Source: Tetrahymena elliotti 4EA
Taxonomy: Eukaryota; Ciliophora; Oligohymenophorea; Hymenostomatida; Tetrahymenidae
Assembly: GCA_000231825.2 (NCBI GenBank)
Contig: JH720294.1
Coordinates: forward strand, 319,158 to 383,157
Direction: 5' to 3'
Length of the DNA stretch: 64,000 nucleotides
Below are positions 51,401 to 63,900 of this stretch, piece after piece. The translations under genes were made by a program, and so were the position numbers. A model generated the notes under the pieces. The model was given only the letters and a program-made list of their open reading frames with translations, was not told the DNA's origin and did not search any database. The number at the start of each line of letters is the position of its first letter. Positions within the stretch are counted from its first letter, which is position 1.

Positions 51401-52512
51401 AATAAATCCAAAAAATTATAGTAATGAATAAAATAAGAGTTTTAACCATTTAAATTGTGATAATAATTAATACAAATAAGTATCTGTTATGTCTGATAAT
51501 AATTTATGCATTCTACCTCAACTCTTTGATTAAAATATATTTTCTGCTCCTAAAATATAGTCAGGCTAAAATATATATAATAAATAGGCTGAGGCTAGTA
51601 GTAGTCCATATAAATGTTAAACTTATTCTGTAACTGAAAATGCTCCTCAATTGACAAATAAATAAAATTTTCTGAAGTAAAAATTCACATAACTTCTTAA
51701 AAGAGAAGGAAATCTAATGATGACTTACAAATTTTTTATGTATAAACTTACTTGCAAAAAGCTATGCAAAACAAAGTAAGTTTTGCTTGTAGAAAAAGCT
51801 CACTAGCTGATCAGAAAAGATCTTGATGTTTCTGTAATCTTATTTAGATTGAAGGAATTAGAAAAATTTAAAAAACTATTTTTAAATGAATAATAAGAAG
51901 TTCTTTTTAACTTCTTCCCAAAGCCAATTATTACTTCTAATTACTAAAAAGAGCTCCCTTCAAGATTAAATATTTAAGAAACCCAAAATAAGAAAAATAA
52001 TTTCTTAAAAAGTATGATCCATAGTTTATCTCAATCGAAATTCAACAAAAAAGTATAAAAAACATTTTAAGTCAATGCTAAAGTAGCAGCAAAAGTGTCT
52101 GTTGCTGTATAAAAGCTCAAATAACCCTTAAAGAATAGTAATTATATCTTTTAATATGATTAAATAAGTGCATATCAAGCTCTATACGAGGCCTATTTAA
52201 CCATTTCTCACAAAAAAGAGTTAACAAAGTAAATAGATTTTAATTAATTTGTTTTAGTAATTTAAATAAATATTTTTAATTAAATTCCTAACTGTTTTAA
52301 TTAATATTAAAGGTTTGACAAAAAACTAATAGTTCTTTTAGGATAAGAAATGAAAGGTATTTTTGAAGAATCTGAAAAGTAAGCTTTATCTATTTTTTGT
52401 ATTCTATTTATTAAAATGTTTTATTTTTAAAAGGATTAAAGATAAAAATATACATGTATCTAATTAGATTACTTAAATGCTTTTATATAGCAGACAGTCA
52501 TAATAAAAATGA
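48470..52512 (+). CDS. two-pass membrane protein, tandem paralogue D
   Basis: Nine exons: 48470-48625, 48738-48759, 48829-49016, 49156-49271, 49577-49850, 50101-50380, 50437-52228, 52313-52378, 52434-52512; 990 residues. Exon 1 starts MPSLSKRIFSNLDIFGSPIG; membrane segment 1 is IVFAVFMGLFFW; the soluble domain has EPCTLDHWTQLPSYNINWTD, YLCPR, VTDCKNNTP, WRPVCAS; segment 2 is SYIGGFSQIFLSISAVLG. Exons 5 and 6 are each one codon shorter than in A-C. The tail linker is the longest of the four (exon 7 is 1792 nt, strongly Q/N-rich), then the module returns (LLKREGNLMMTYKFFMYKL, LKELEKFKKLFLNE, LFNFFPKPIIT). The last exon is very short (26 codons). A standard-code frame at 48834-49220 is just exon 3 plus intron. 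Confidence 0.83.
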
Positions 52513-53322
52513 CTTTGATTTCAAACAGAATATTAATAAGAGCTTTTAAATTAAAATATATTAATTAATAAAAATGTAAAAATTATTATCAATAAATTAA
52601 ATAAAAAAATAATAATTAAAATTCCTTAAATATTAATTTTAACAAATCATATCTACACATTTATTTAATGTTACCCTATTAAATATAACAAAATTAACTA
52701 TTTTTATAAATTATTGGTGAAATATTATTTATTTTTCTCGTTCTTTTATAAATTGAAGGACTTAGAAATGTTTTTTGAATTTAAAATTAAATTTTAATGA
52801 TAAGTTAAAAATATTTTAAAAATGATAAATAATTTAAAATTACTAAAAATAAAGATTATTAAACACAAAGATAAATATTATTTAATTTGTTTTATAATAT
52901 TTTATCTTTGTTATTAATCATAATATTATGAGATCTAAATTTGAAAATATTTTTTTTTAAATGAGCTATTTTTAGAAATATTTTCCAATCTCACATACTT
53001 TTGATATAGCAATTAAAATTAGGATTAATAGAATTTGTTTTGATATAAGGTATATTTATATTAGTAAGTAGAGTTCATTATCTTGTATGTGTTTATTCTT
53101 TATAACGGAATTTTCATTCATTTGGAATTTTTTAAGTTATTAGTTAAAAAGTAAATTCTTGATAATCTATAAATAAATGAAAAACCTAATTGAAAAAATT
53201 TTGAGATGTCAATCAATAAATAAATAGTAAAAAAAGCAAGTAGATGTTTTGAATAGTTTCCTTTAACGAGTTAATAATTTTTTGGTTTTTTATTAAAAAG
53301 AAAGACTAAATCTAATTGTTTT
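52513..53322. other. intergenic at a convergent strand switch
   Basis: 0.8 kb between the 3' ends of copy D (plus) and the metallopeptidase gene (minus). AT-rich, no coding frame. Confidence 0.6.
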
Positions 53323-54318
53323 TCATTCTTTGTTATTTGGAGTCAAATAGCTATATCTTCTTGATCTTGGCTCTGGCTTTTCTTGTACTTTAACTTGCCT
53401 GCTAAGAGAAGCACTAGGCTTTTAAATTGGAGGGAGTAATCCCTTTTTTGTAGCTATTCCATTTACATTTTAAATCTATGGTTAGTTTTCTTTATTATCT
53501 TATAGTACCTTTTACTGAATTAATAATGCTGAAGGAGAAGGATTAAAGAATTCCTAATATTTTTTAAGCTAATCATACAAAAAAATAAACCATTGGGTTT
53601 ATTTTTCATAATTCTTTGAATGGTTAGTTTCTTCATCATATTAAATCTCCATATTTGAATATTATTTCAGTGTTTAGTTAAAAATTTAGTTTATTTCATT
53701 GGCATAATTAGAACTGTATTTTTTTTTTAAAACTTGCTGTTTGAAATCTAGAGCACAAAGACACCCAATTATGTAGTGTCCCTACTCATGGCTTAATAAG
53801 TAATCAGTTTACTTTCTCACCCAAGATTTATTTGATATCTTCACACTAACATTAATGCTTCTAACTTTGAAATCTAAGTATCTATTTAAACTACTTTATC
53901 TCTACTCAACTTGATAATTATAATTTATGAACCAATAAATGTGAGCCCAAAAAGACATTTCAGGATCTGCTTTTCCTGGGAAATCGCTCCATTGAACTTT
54001 TTTAATTTAAATTCCTCCAATTTTTGTAGGTAGATACTCGTTTAATCTTTTTTCATATTGCTTTTATTCACTATCAGTTTCTGTCTATATTTCTGTAGAC
54101 TTTGATGATGATATAATGCATGGGCAACGTTAATTACTCTATTGTTGTACAACTTATTAATTAGTCTAAGATTGCTAACTTTGTATTAAAGTAGAAGATC
54201 CTTCATTACTAACCCTTCCTTCTTGAAGCTAAAGACAAGAGTTTTACTTCAAATCTTTATCTACTTTTTTTTGTTCTTACCTCCTATTAATATTTTCTGC
54301 CTTACTTTCTTGAAGCAT
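53323..54318 (-). CDS. predicted zinc metallopeptidase, DUF922-like (HExxH)
   Basis: Intron-free frame, ATG 54318 to TGA 53325-53323, 331 residues. The N-terminal ~95 residues are Q/S-rich. The ordered core begins IQIKKVQWSDFPGKADPEMS, then FWAHIYWFINYNYQVE, a strand pair (FKVRSINVSVKISNKSWVR), and the helix DYLLSHEQGHYIIGCLCALD with HEQGH at 177-181: a HExxH zinc-binding and catalytic motif. Downstream YDEETNH (227-233), then KQTQWFIFLYDQL. The order W-x-DF-x-G, SWV, LL-x-HEQGH and YD-x-x-TNH...Q-x-W is that of bacterial DUF922-type putative zinc proteases (known from memory of the family). Substrate unknown. No signal peptide or membrane segment is seen, so it is predicted cytosolic or membrane-associated through others. 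The Arg/Pro-rich C-tail (EKPEPRSRRYSY) looks ciliate-added. Confidence 0.78.
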
Positions 54319-55199
54319 CTTTAACAAACAATATTATACTAATTAATTTTTTAAGATAACTCTACTTATTTATTTTTAAAAAGGATACGTTAAATAGAGT
54401 GCTAATTAAAAAACAAATCAAAATAAATAAATCAATATAAGATACATTCATTAATCGTATGACAAAATAAAATCAATAAAAATTTAATAAATATATCTAA
54501 AGAAGTAATTTTATGAATAGTTAGTCTTCTTTTTAAATTTATTCTATTCAAATTTTTCTCAATTTTCTTTCAATTTTACTTTTTCGCCTTACAACAGATT
54601 TAAATGAATTGATAAATTATCTAAAAAAATTTTGAAGCAAAATAAATCCCTCATTTAAACAAATATTTCAAACAGAAATTAATTTCAAAATACCCTCTTA
54701 ATAAATGGTTTATCTTTTAAGAAAATAAAAAAATCTAAATATTCTTTTAAAAATAATTTTTATGCTAAATTTAATATTAAAACTAGTACAGATAATTATT
54801 AAAGTAGTTAGTAATGGAAATGAAAACTTGCTAATTTTTAATATTTCATAAGCATTATTAATCAACTTAATACATTAGTTACATTCTAAATATAAAATTT
54901 AAAATATTTTTATTTATTTATCTATCTAGAGATATCTAATAAGATATCCATCAAGCTTTACAACAATTCAATAAAGAGAAAATGTGGATTCATCAATAAA
55001 AAAAGTAATTAAAAGTTAGGATTATATTATTAACTTTTTGTGTGAATTTTTTTATGCTATTTTTTAATTTTTTAAAAGTTTATAATTTCTTACATTATAG
55101 AATAAAAAGAAGGCTAAATAAACTAACTTAAGTTATTTTTAAACTGAATAAAATATATTTTTTTTGTTTAATTTTTTAATTATTAAAAAAATTACCTAA
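54319..55199. other. intergenic, AT-rich
   Basis: About 0.9 kb between two minus-strand genes; AT-rich, nothing supportable. Confidence 0.6.
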
Positions 55200-57222
55200 T
55201 CAAACATTGTTATAATTATTTTTATTGTTGCTAATGTCTGTTGTTGTAGGTTATTCATTTGGAGTTATGCTACTAGTATTGTCGTCCTCTTCATTTTGAT
55301 CTACTATATTGATTCCTGGTTCATGCTAGGCATCAACTTTGGTTCTATTAAGCTCAACCTTTAAGAACTTAAGGACTACCAAACAAAGGAAAAACATAGA
55401 CATATTGCAAACTTATACTACCATTACCATAGCTTCACTATCATCTCCTAAAATTGCTGAGTATATTGAACCAAAAGCAAACCCAAGTAAGTGAGAGCCA
55501 CCTTAAAGAAAACCACTTGATACTTATTCTGCTACAGGATAAGCTATTTCAGAAGCTAGTTCTAAGAATATAGGAAAAGCCTATAATGAGACTAATCCAA
55601 TAATCAAGTAAGGAATGATTACCATAACTCCATTTCCAATAGGTAAGAAAACAAGTGTCAATCCAAATCCAGCAACAGAACCTATTAATTTGAAAGATTA
55701 AAAATTAAAATGATCAATTTGCAATTAATTAAATTTGTATTACCTACTATACCAATCATAATAAAGAGTCTAAATCTAGGTTTTATTCTAAATAATTTTC
55801 CTCCAATAGCTGAACCTACTATACCAGATAGGACTATTCCAATACCAGAAAAGCTAACAATATCACTACCATATCCATAAGGCTTGAAAATAAAAGCCAT
55901 AGTAACACCAGTTGCTAAGAAATTACCACAAAAAAGTCCATAACAAAGAAATGTAAGAATATAATTTTTATTTTTCATTATAAGCTTGATAGATGGACCC
56001 ATATCTTCTCTTTTTTACTCTGCAGTGAAGCTAGGAGGAGTAGGAGGTTTTTCTTTAAATAGTATGCAGCCACTAATTGCTAAAATACTTGCAATAATAG
56101 CTTAAATTTTCATCAGTGAAAAAATAGTTGATCTACCTTCTTTATATCCATTCAATTTATCAGCTTTTTCATCATAATCTTTCATCCAAAGTCCTGGTAG
56201 CAAACTGCTAGTTAGCAATACGATCATAGTAAGAACCATTAAGATTTAAGTGATAATTTATCTATTTAATTAATTAAGTATTAGCATAAAATATGTGGAT
56301 AATTTTGGATAGATTTTAAATTAATTAATTTAAAAAAAAAATGATTAAAATAAATAAAAGATTTATTATATGGGTTTTTGTAAATTAAATTTTGGGTTTA
56401 AAGTGAAATTTTATATCAGTTATTCTTGATCATAAATGAGTCAATATTTTTGTTTGCTTTAGATAAGAGATAAATAAATGAATATTTTGTAACCTTAAAA
56501 TAAAATAATCTAAATGATTCGATCTGAATGAATTGTAATTTAAATAAGACTTCATTTGTTTGTAATAAGGTGATGTCATAAATCATTCTATTTAATTTTT
56601 CTTTTAACTTACAAATATTAAATTCTTAAGAATATTATTATTTCCTAAAAATAGTTTGCGATTTGTATATAACATCTTTTTTATTTGAGGCTATAGATAT
56701 GATAAATTGAATTTTCGGCTGAAATAAATACCTTTTATCTGTCCTGAACCATACTAAAGAGAGCTTAGTCACCATATTTTGAGTGAAAGGGAATCCTAAA
56801 CCCATCAAGATGTGAGCTAAAAGAGTGTAATAGTAATTAACATTCACTAAAAGTCTAACCCAAACACTTACAAGTATGATAACTGTTGCAATATATATGC
56901 TTACTCTCATTCCAAATTTCTCAAGTACCAATCCTACAGGAATAGTAACTGGCAAAAATAATATATTTTACATCAAAGAATTTAAATTAACAACAAGAGG
57001 AGCAACATCATATATTGAAGATACATTAGCACTAATTGGGTTAAAAACATTTAGTGAAAATAAGTAAGAACTAGCCACTAATATAAATCCAATTAATGTA
57101 GTAATTCTCTAAGGGTATTCACGGTACTCAGGTTCTGAAAACACACTCTGCTGTTTGCTATCTAAAAGAATTTCTTCTTTTAAGCTTAAAATATCTTCTT
57201 CTTAATTTTTATCAAAACTCAT
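55200..57222 (-). CDS. major facilitator transporter, SLC49-like (FLVCR/DIRC2 type)
   Basis: Three exons: 57222-56732, 56261-55744, 55681-55200 (TGA), phases 2 and 1, 496 residues. A ~43-residue charged N-terminus (MSFDKNQEEDILSLKEEI) precedes the first membrane helix (LIGFILVASSYLFSLNVFN). MFS signatures follow: PVGLVLEKFGMRVS in the loop after helix 2, VWVRLL and HILMGLGFPFTQN in helices 4-5, WFRTDKR, then a central cytosolic loop rich in Pro and Lys (FKEKPPTPPS). The second half ends with AFPIFLELASEIAYPVAEQV followed by SSGFLQGGSHLLGF, the E-x-x-Y/F-P-V-x-E motif typical of SLC49 proteins, and a hydrophilic N/T-rich tail. Relatives move haem, choline or other small organic solutes; the substrate here cannot be told. 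The first intron (~470 nt) contains no missing helix, as the joined sequence reads straight into helix 5. Confidence 0.83.
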
Positions 57223-58534
57223 TTTCTCTACCTATATTATGGTAATTTATTAATTAATTATTGTTCTATTAAAATGTTGATTATTATAAGCTTATAATTA
57301 GCTTTATCATACATTATAAACAAATTAGCTATACATTTTTACAAAAATAAAGGAAGTTTGACAGAAAAACTTAAACTCTAAAACAAAATTCTGTATTATT
57401 TCTAAAAAAATATCTACTTATCTCCATAAATGTTTAAATCAACTTACTCATGATTAAAAAATATCCAATTTTGAAAAGGTAATATGACATTAATTTTTAA
57501 TCATTTAATTTACTTATTATTTTAAAAAAATAAACTTATTTCTTTTATATTTTTGTGATAAAAAACATATACTTTCAATATAAACCATTTCTTAATTTTT
57601 CTTGTTCCAATTAATGATTAATTTTTATTTTAATAAAAATGAAATTTACAAACTGATTAAATATAATTCTAAAGTGAAAAATATATTGTCATTTTATTCT
57701 TAATACCCAAAACATATTATTAATTGAAAATGAGTTTTTATTTTAAGGAAATTAGAAAGGCTTTTAGAATGATGAGAATATGTTTGTAAAAGAATAGGAT
57801 ATTTTAGAGTAATTTACACTTTAATTAGCCGATCTTACTTGTTAATCAAAAAAATTTATTAATGATCTATCAATAAATCAATGAATACTGATTAGCATTT
57901 TAAATTATTACTATTTTTCTGGTAATTTATTTATCTTTAAGTAGTAATAAGAATCTGTAAGAAAAATTAATTAAAATGAAAAAAAAGAGAGAGTATTACT
58001 CTTTTCTAAACTTTTTTTCATACTAAATTGTATAACGAAAATAATTTCTAGTGATCTTATGATAATCTATTTCAAATTTAAAAAATTGGATTAATCTTTA
58101 TTTAAATAAATAGATTTTTTTCATTCAAGTGTAAATGCTAGTTTAGATTTTTGAAACTTTTATTTCTACTCATAAAGATGTTTCATATTCTTATAATTAG
58201 AAAATTATGTTTAGATGTCTAAAACTAGAAATTATTTAATTTTAACTGATTTAATTCAATTTAATCTAAAAAAATATTTGAATTACCTCACTTAAATTAT
58301 AAATTAAATATTTTCAATAACTAAAGTATAACTTTTTTTATAAATATTTTTTAAGAAGAAAGGCTAGAAAATTGGGATCATACTTAATGAGGGCAATTTA
58401 AAATAACAATAAATAGATTTCCAAAAAACTAAAAAATTATTTACTTTTTAGGCTAGTAAATATTTTTTAATCGTTGCTTTCTCTACATTTAACTATACAT
58501 ATATGAGGGGTTATTATAAAAAGATAATGTAGAT

Positions 58535-59470
58535 AAAGAGTTATTTTCTTTTTTACATATTTTCACTTATATATATTTAAAAAGAATTCCTTAATTTTGA
58601 GAAAGAACAAAACAAATTAATCTGAAAATTAAATTTCTATTCAAAGAATAGTTTATTCCTTTATTTCACTTTTCAGTCTTAAAAGAAATAATTTATTTTT
58701 TGATCAATTACCTCTTTTAAAAAATAAAAGTATTAATAAGCAATAATAAATAATTTTAATTTGAAAAACTCTTGTTTTGAAAAAAGATTTATTTAGTTAG
58801 AAAGAGATCCAAAGGATTTACAACCATTAAAAAATTATTTTTCAGTCTACTTACTTTAAGATAATAACTATTATAGATTTATCTTGTTGAAAATCAATAT
58901 TTTTGAAGAAAAAAAGAAAAGAAAAAATAAATTAAATCCAAGGAAAATATTTGATAGATTTAACTATGAAAAATAGATAAATTGATAATAATTAGATCTC
59001 TTTATTTCATGATAAAAATAAATTAATTGAACCTTTTGAGATAAAAATATTTTTTTCAGTTAAGTGATTTTTTAAAGGAATACTAATTTGTAATAATATA
59101 TTATTTAGTCTTTTCATAAATTATATATTTATCAAATGTTTTATTGAATAGGAGATATTAACTAAAACATTAATAGTTACAGAGGCTCTAAGGTAGAATT
59201 TATTTAATAAAAATTTGAGAATGACATACAAAAAACTAGAATTTGAAAACCTATACACTTAAAACTTATTTTAGGAGCTCAATAAAAATTATAGATTTTT
59301 GTAATCAAATTCTACAATGCATTGGCAGCCAACCATAAATTTTAATGGAGTCATTTAATTATGAGAGAGGTATTTTTTTTATTTCTTAAATTTTTTCTTA
59401 AGTTTTTTATTTTTAATTATTAGCAGAAATAGAATTAAAAAATAATATTGTGTGTTTACTTACCTCTATA
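58535..59470. repeat. degenerate segmental duplication of the helicase locus flank
   Basis: Blocks of this segment recur, diverged and in the same order, further right: the TATTTAAAAAGAATT block (58575 and 59588), AGATCCAAAGGATTTACAA (58804 and 60184), the TTTGAAGAAAAAAAGAAAAG block (about 58901 and 60291), and helicase exon 2 with flanking intron ends (59152 and 61554). The spacing between matching blocks grows from ~1.0 to ~2.4 kb, so the right copy has insertions or the left copy deletions; helicase exon 1 is absent from the left copy. Confidence 0.7.
59152..59369 (+). pseudogene. decayed copy of UvrD-like helicase exon 2
   Basis: This block aligns base by base with the intact exon at 61554-61775, including the GAATAG acceptor before it and the GAGAG|GTATTTTTT donor after it. 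It is 218 nt against 222: four bases are lost near 59242, which shifts the frame and brings a TGA into reading a few codons later. The Gly-Asp start (GDI for GDV in motif III) and the NYRSS-type region are altered or out of frame. No copy of the first exon (Walker A) is found upstream, so no functional helicase can be encoded here. Confidence 0.85.
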
Positions 59471-60916
59471 TAAAAATTGATAATAAAAAAATGTATTATC
59501 CATAATTTTTAATTAAAAATTTATATTCAGTTTCTAATTAATTTTTGATAAAAGAATATTTTCTTTTTTATATATTTCATTTATATGTATTTAAAAAGAA
59601 TTTGTGTCTTTAATCTTAAGTTTTTTTTTAGTCACTAATTAAATATCTAATCAAATTTGGATGTATTTCGTATATTTAATTCATTTTTATTAAAATAATA
59701 TTTTCTTCCCATTTTTAAAAAATGATTGATATAAGAATGAAGTTTCTATTAAAAGAATATTTTCTTTCTCTTTTATTTCACTTATGTTGAAGAATAAAAC
59801 AAATTAATTTCAACTATTAAATTACTAATATTTTTCTATTTAAATTATTAATATTACTTTAAAATTATCAATAAAAATGAAGAATGTTATTTAGTGAAAA
59901 ATAAGATGGAAAAAATAATTTTTTTCTTCACTAACAAAATATTTCAAGCTTTAAGATGAAAACATCTTTCGTTCTTTATTTTGAGGAAATAATTAGTGTT
60001 TTATGATGCAATTTAAAGAATTGATTAGGTAAAGAATAATAGAATTTCTAAAATGATAATTTATTCTTTACCACACTTGAAAAAGAAAAGTATTTTAAAA
60101 ATTGTATTTACCAAGTACTAAAAAATCTTTTTAATTTTAAAAAACACTTGTTTTGAGACAAGACTGGCCACAGTTAGATAAAGATCCAAAGGATTTACAA
60201 ACACAAATAATTATATTTAAGTATACTTTAAGTATGCAATATATGTACAGATCTATCTATAAATAACTACTCTTGATTTTAATATTTATTTTTTGAAGAA
60301 AAAAAGAAAAGATTTGAGAAATAAATCAAAGGAAAATATTTAATAGATTTAATGTTAAAAATAAATAGTAAATAGAAAATCATAGAAATAAAAGTATTTA
60401 TTTCATTTATCTCATTTTTTTAAAGCAATAAAAATTTGTAATAATCAAACTCTATTAAAATAATAGTAAACAAAAATCTATTTTGATAAAAAATATTGAA
60501 AGTAATAAAAATATGTCAAACTTTTTAGAAAGTATTCTATTTTCAGAGTTACTTATAAAGTATGATAGGTTATTTCTGAAGGATTAAGCCAGATGAAAAA
60601 GAAATTTATTTTTATTTTAAATATTTTTTATCTCAAACAAAAGAATCAAACAAATATTTTTGTATGATAATACCTGAGTTAAACAAAAGGATGGTTATCA
60701 GTCACTTGAATTGAAGTTTTATTATTATTTTATTGAAATTAATTTTAGAAGTAAATTAAAATAATTAAAATAAAAATAATTTAAAATTTATTCTTTTATT
60801 TTTTCTTTAACAGCATAGTAAATCTTAAATTCAAATTATAATCAAATAAATAAATTATATAAGATCTATTTAATTATCTATTTGAAGAGAAAAGAACTTC
60901 CAACTTAATAATAAAA

Positions 60917-63900
60917 ATGATGAAACTGAGCTAAGAACAGTAAAATTTTGTTCACTCACCTTCTGAAGAAAATTAGAGGATCCTTGCTTGTGCAGGTTCA
61001 GGAAAGACAACTACTCTAGTGCACAGAATAAAATATCTAATAGAAAAGCATAAAAATTAAAATCTTAAAAAGATTTTAGTAAGTACTTTTAATGTAGAAG
61101 CTGCAAAAAACTTGCAATTAAAAATGTAATAAGTATTTGGTAAGTAAATTCCTAGTTGTATCGATATTTTGACTATTGATAAATTTATTTATCAGATTTA
61201 TTCAGAAAAAATTAAAAATTCATATGAAGTAATAAATAAAAATAATTAAAAATGTATCAAATAAGATCTAAAATACATCACTATCTTAGTTAAAAAGTAT
61301 TTAGAAAATTTAGATTCTCTATCTTATAAATAAGATAGTATACTCAAGAAATATTAATATTTCTTTTTTGATGAGTTTTAAGATGTAAGCTAAATATAAT
61401 ATGACATATTTATGCTTTTTCAAAAAAATGGATGTAAAGCTATTGCAGTGGGTAACTACAATTTTTTTCTATTATTATCCATTATTTATTCATTCATTTT
61501 ACTTTTTAATTTTTTTCTTAAATTATATATTTATAAAATGTTTTGTTGAATAGGAGATGTAAACTAAAATATTTATAGTTACAGAGACTCTAAAATAGAA
61601 TTCATTTAATCAAGATTTGAGAAAGACATAAAGAAAACAGGATAGAATTTGAAAACCTATTCACTTAAAACTAATTATAGGAGCTCAATAAAAATTATAG
61701 ATTTTTGCAATCAAATTCTATAATAGATTGGCAACCAATCATAAATTTTAATGAAGCCATTTAAAAACGAGAGAGGTATTTTTTTTATTTTTTAAGTTTG
61801 TAATTTTAATTAAAATATTAATAACCTATTAGGGGTAACCTTTTATAAACTCAAGCTTATCTATAGCCTACCCTTCTGATATTTATTTTTTATATTCCTT
61901 TCTCCTTGTTATTTGTTTAATTATTTTATTTTATAAATAGATGAAAATAAAAGTTTACCTAAATTAGAAATTTTTAAATGTGAGTCAGACCAGTATGAAT
62001 AGATAATAAACTAAATAATAGATCTAAAAACTAAGTATGAGTGGAGAGATATAGCTATACTAAGTCCTAGAAATAGAGACTTACATAATATTGAATAATT
62101 TTTGGTAAGACAAAATAAATTAGCAAAAGAATAGGCTGATTAAGAATCATAAAATAAAAAAGAAATCCCATACATCTTTTTAAAAAAAAATATTTATAAA
62201 AAAAATAAACAATCTGAAGAAGAGAGTGATGAAAATAAAAACCATCTAACTCTTGGTACTTTTCATTCCTCTAAGGGTTTAGAATGGTAAGTAGTCTTCA
62301 TCATAGGGATTAATGATTAGCTTTTCCCAGAAGGCTTCATCAATAAAACATATAGTTTAAATTTGGAATAGAAGAACAAAGAATGCTTAAGATTATTCTA
62401 TGTAGCATGTACAAGAGCTAAAAGTGAGCTATACTTTTCATTTATCAATTAATCTAATAATAATAAAAAATTCGTAAAATTTTAAATCAATCAATTTTAA
62501 TTTAAACCTTTTTTAATTTGTAGATTTGTAGATATTTTTACTAAATCAAAGAAAGTTGTTTTGAATAATGTGAAGACTTTTAAACATCTTTAATTGTATC
62601 TTCTAATTAACGCAGTAGTTTGTTTTTTCACCTAAATTACTCAATTATTTAAATATTGTAATAATAGTTAATTAGATAAAATATACCAACAATGAATTTT
62701 TAAGTGCTATTACATCAGACTTTGATGAAGAAGATTATAGGAGAGCTAATGAATATATTCAGTATTTAGTTTTGGAAGAAAATTTTTTAGGGGAAAAAGT
62801 AACTTATAATGAAGCAGATCTAAAATAACAGAATCTTTATGAAGAATTATTTTGTTACATAGATTTGTAAACAGTTATTTTTTTAGTTTATTTGATCTAT
62901 TTAGGTCATAGGTTTAATTTTTTAAACAATTTTGATAATTTTCTTTAGAGAAACAAAATATATTCTGAAAATTACATTTACTTAAAAATAGATTCTTATA
63001 AAAAATGGTAGCCTCAGAATTTTCTTTAGTGGAAGGACAAAGATGTCAAATTGCCGAGGAAATACTTTTTCCGATGTATTGGACTGGAGAAGAAAAAAAA
63101 GTTTTTCAGTAATATTAAAATTTCTTCGTAAATGAAATTTAACAAATAAAGAATCAACAAGATATAGAAAACTATTTCACTAAAATAAATAAATCATAAT
63201 AAAATATTTCTGCTGAAGATGAGAAACATTTTTCAAAAATTTATAAAAAAATTAAAAAATTTATGATTGAAAAAGAAATTACATCAAAGTAAATATCTCA
63301 CTAATTTCGTTCTAAAAAATACTTTCCTGCAGATTTTGATGAAAATTAATTTTATGAAAGTTATAAAAAATTTTCAGAAAATAAAAAAATTCTTCTAGAA
63401 ACATAGACAGAAGCGTAGCGCAAATAAGTTGCATTTATATATAAGACTAGTAAACTAAGGATGCTTAAAAAAGGTCTTAAAAAATCTCTATATAGAAATG
63501 ATATTAATATACTGCATTCATTTGCTTTGAAAAATAATGTAGAATATTTCTTGAAATATCTAAAAGAATTAGACAATAAAGACTATGAAAGAAAAGTAAA
63601 TAAACATGAAAAATATTTTGTTGAAATCAAAAAACAAGTAAAAGAAGATAAATTGAATGGAGTTATTGATTTCCTATTCGGCAACAGAATGTTTTAATTT
63701 TTCTATCGATTCCCTGATTAATATGAATCTATTTCACTTTAGCAAATACTTTAAGTAATAATACATTAATAGTCTCTCTATATTAATTTTATTATATTTT
63801 AATATAAGGCTTTGGCTCTAGCATTTATGCTTATAAATCAAGGATAAGATATTTAATATATCGTTTTTTATAATATTTTGCATGATGAAAGGATTACTTA

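Larger units (their letters stand above)
57223..60916. other. gene-free region with degenerate duplications
   Basis: About 3.7 kb between divergently transcribed genes. The left 1.3 kb shows nothing. From ~58.5 kb it is built from diverged copies of sequence found further right, including a broken copy of helicase exon 2 (both listed separately). No intact frame. Confidence 0.6.

Noticed and set aside
59152..59369. Alternative exon of the helicase gene
   Set aside because: It has a 4-nt deletion and in-frame TGA and lies upstream of the Walker A exon, so it cannot be spliced usefully.
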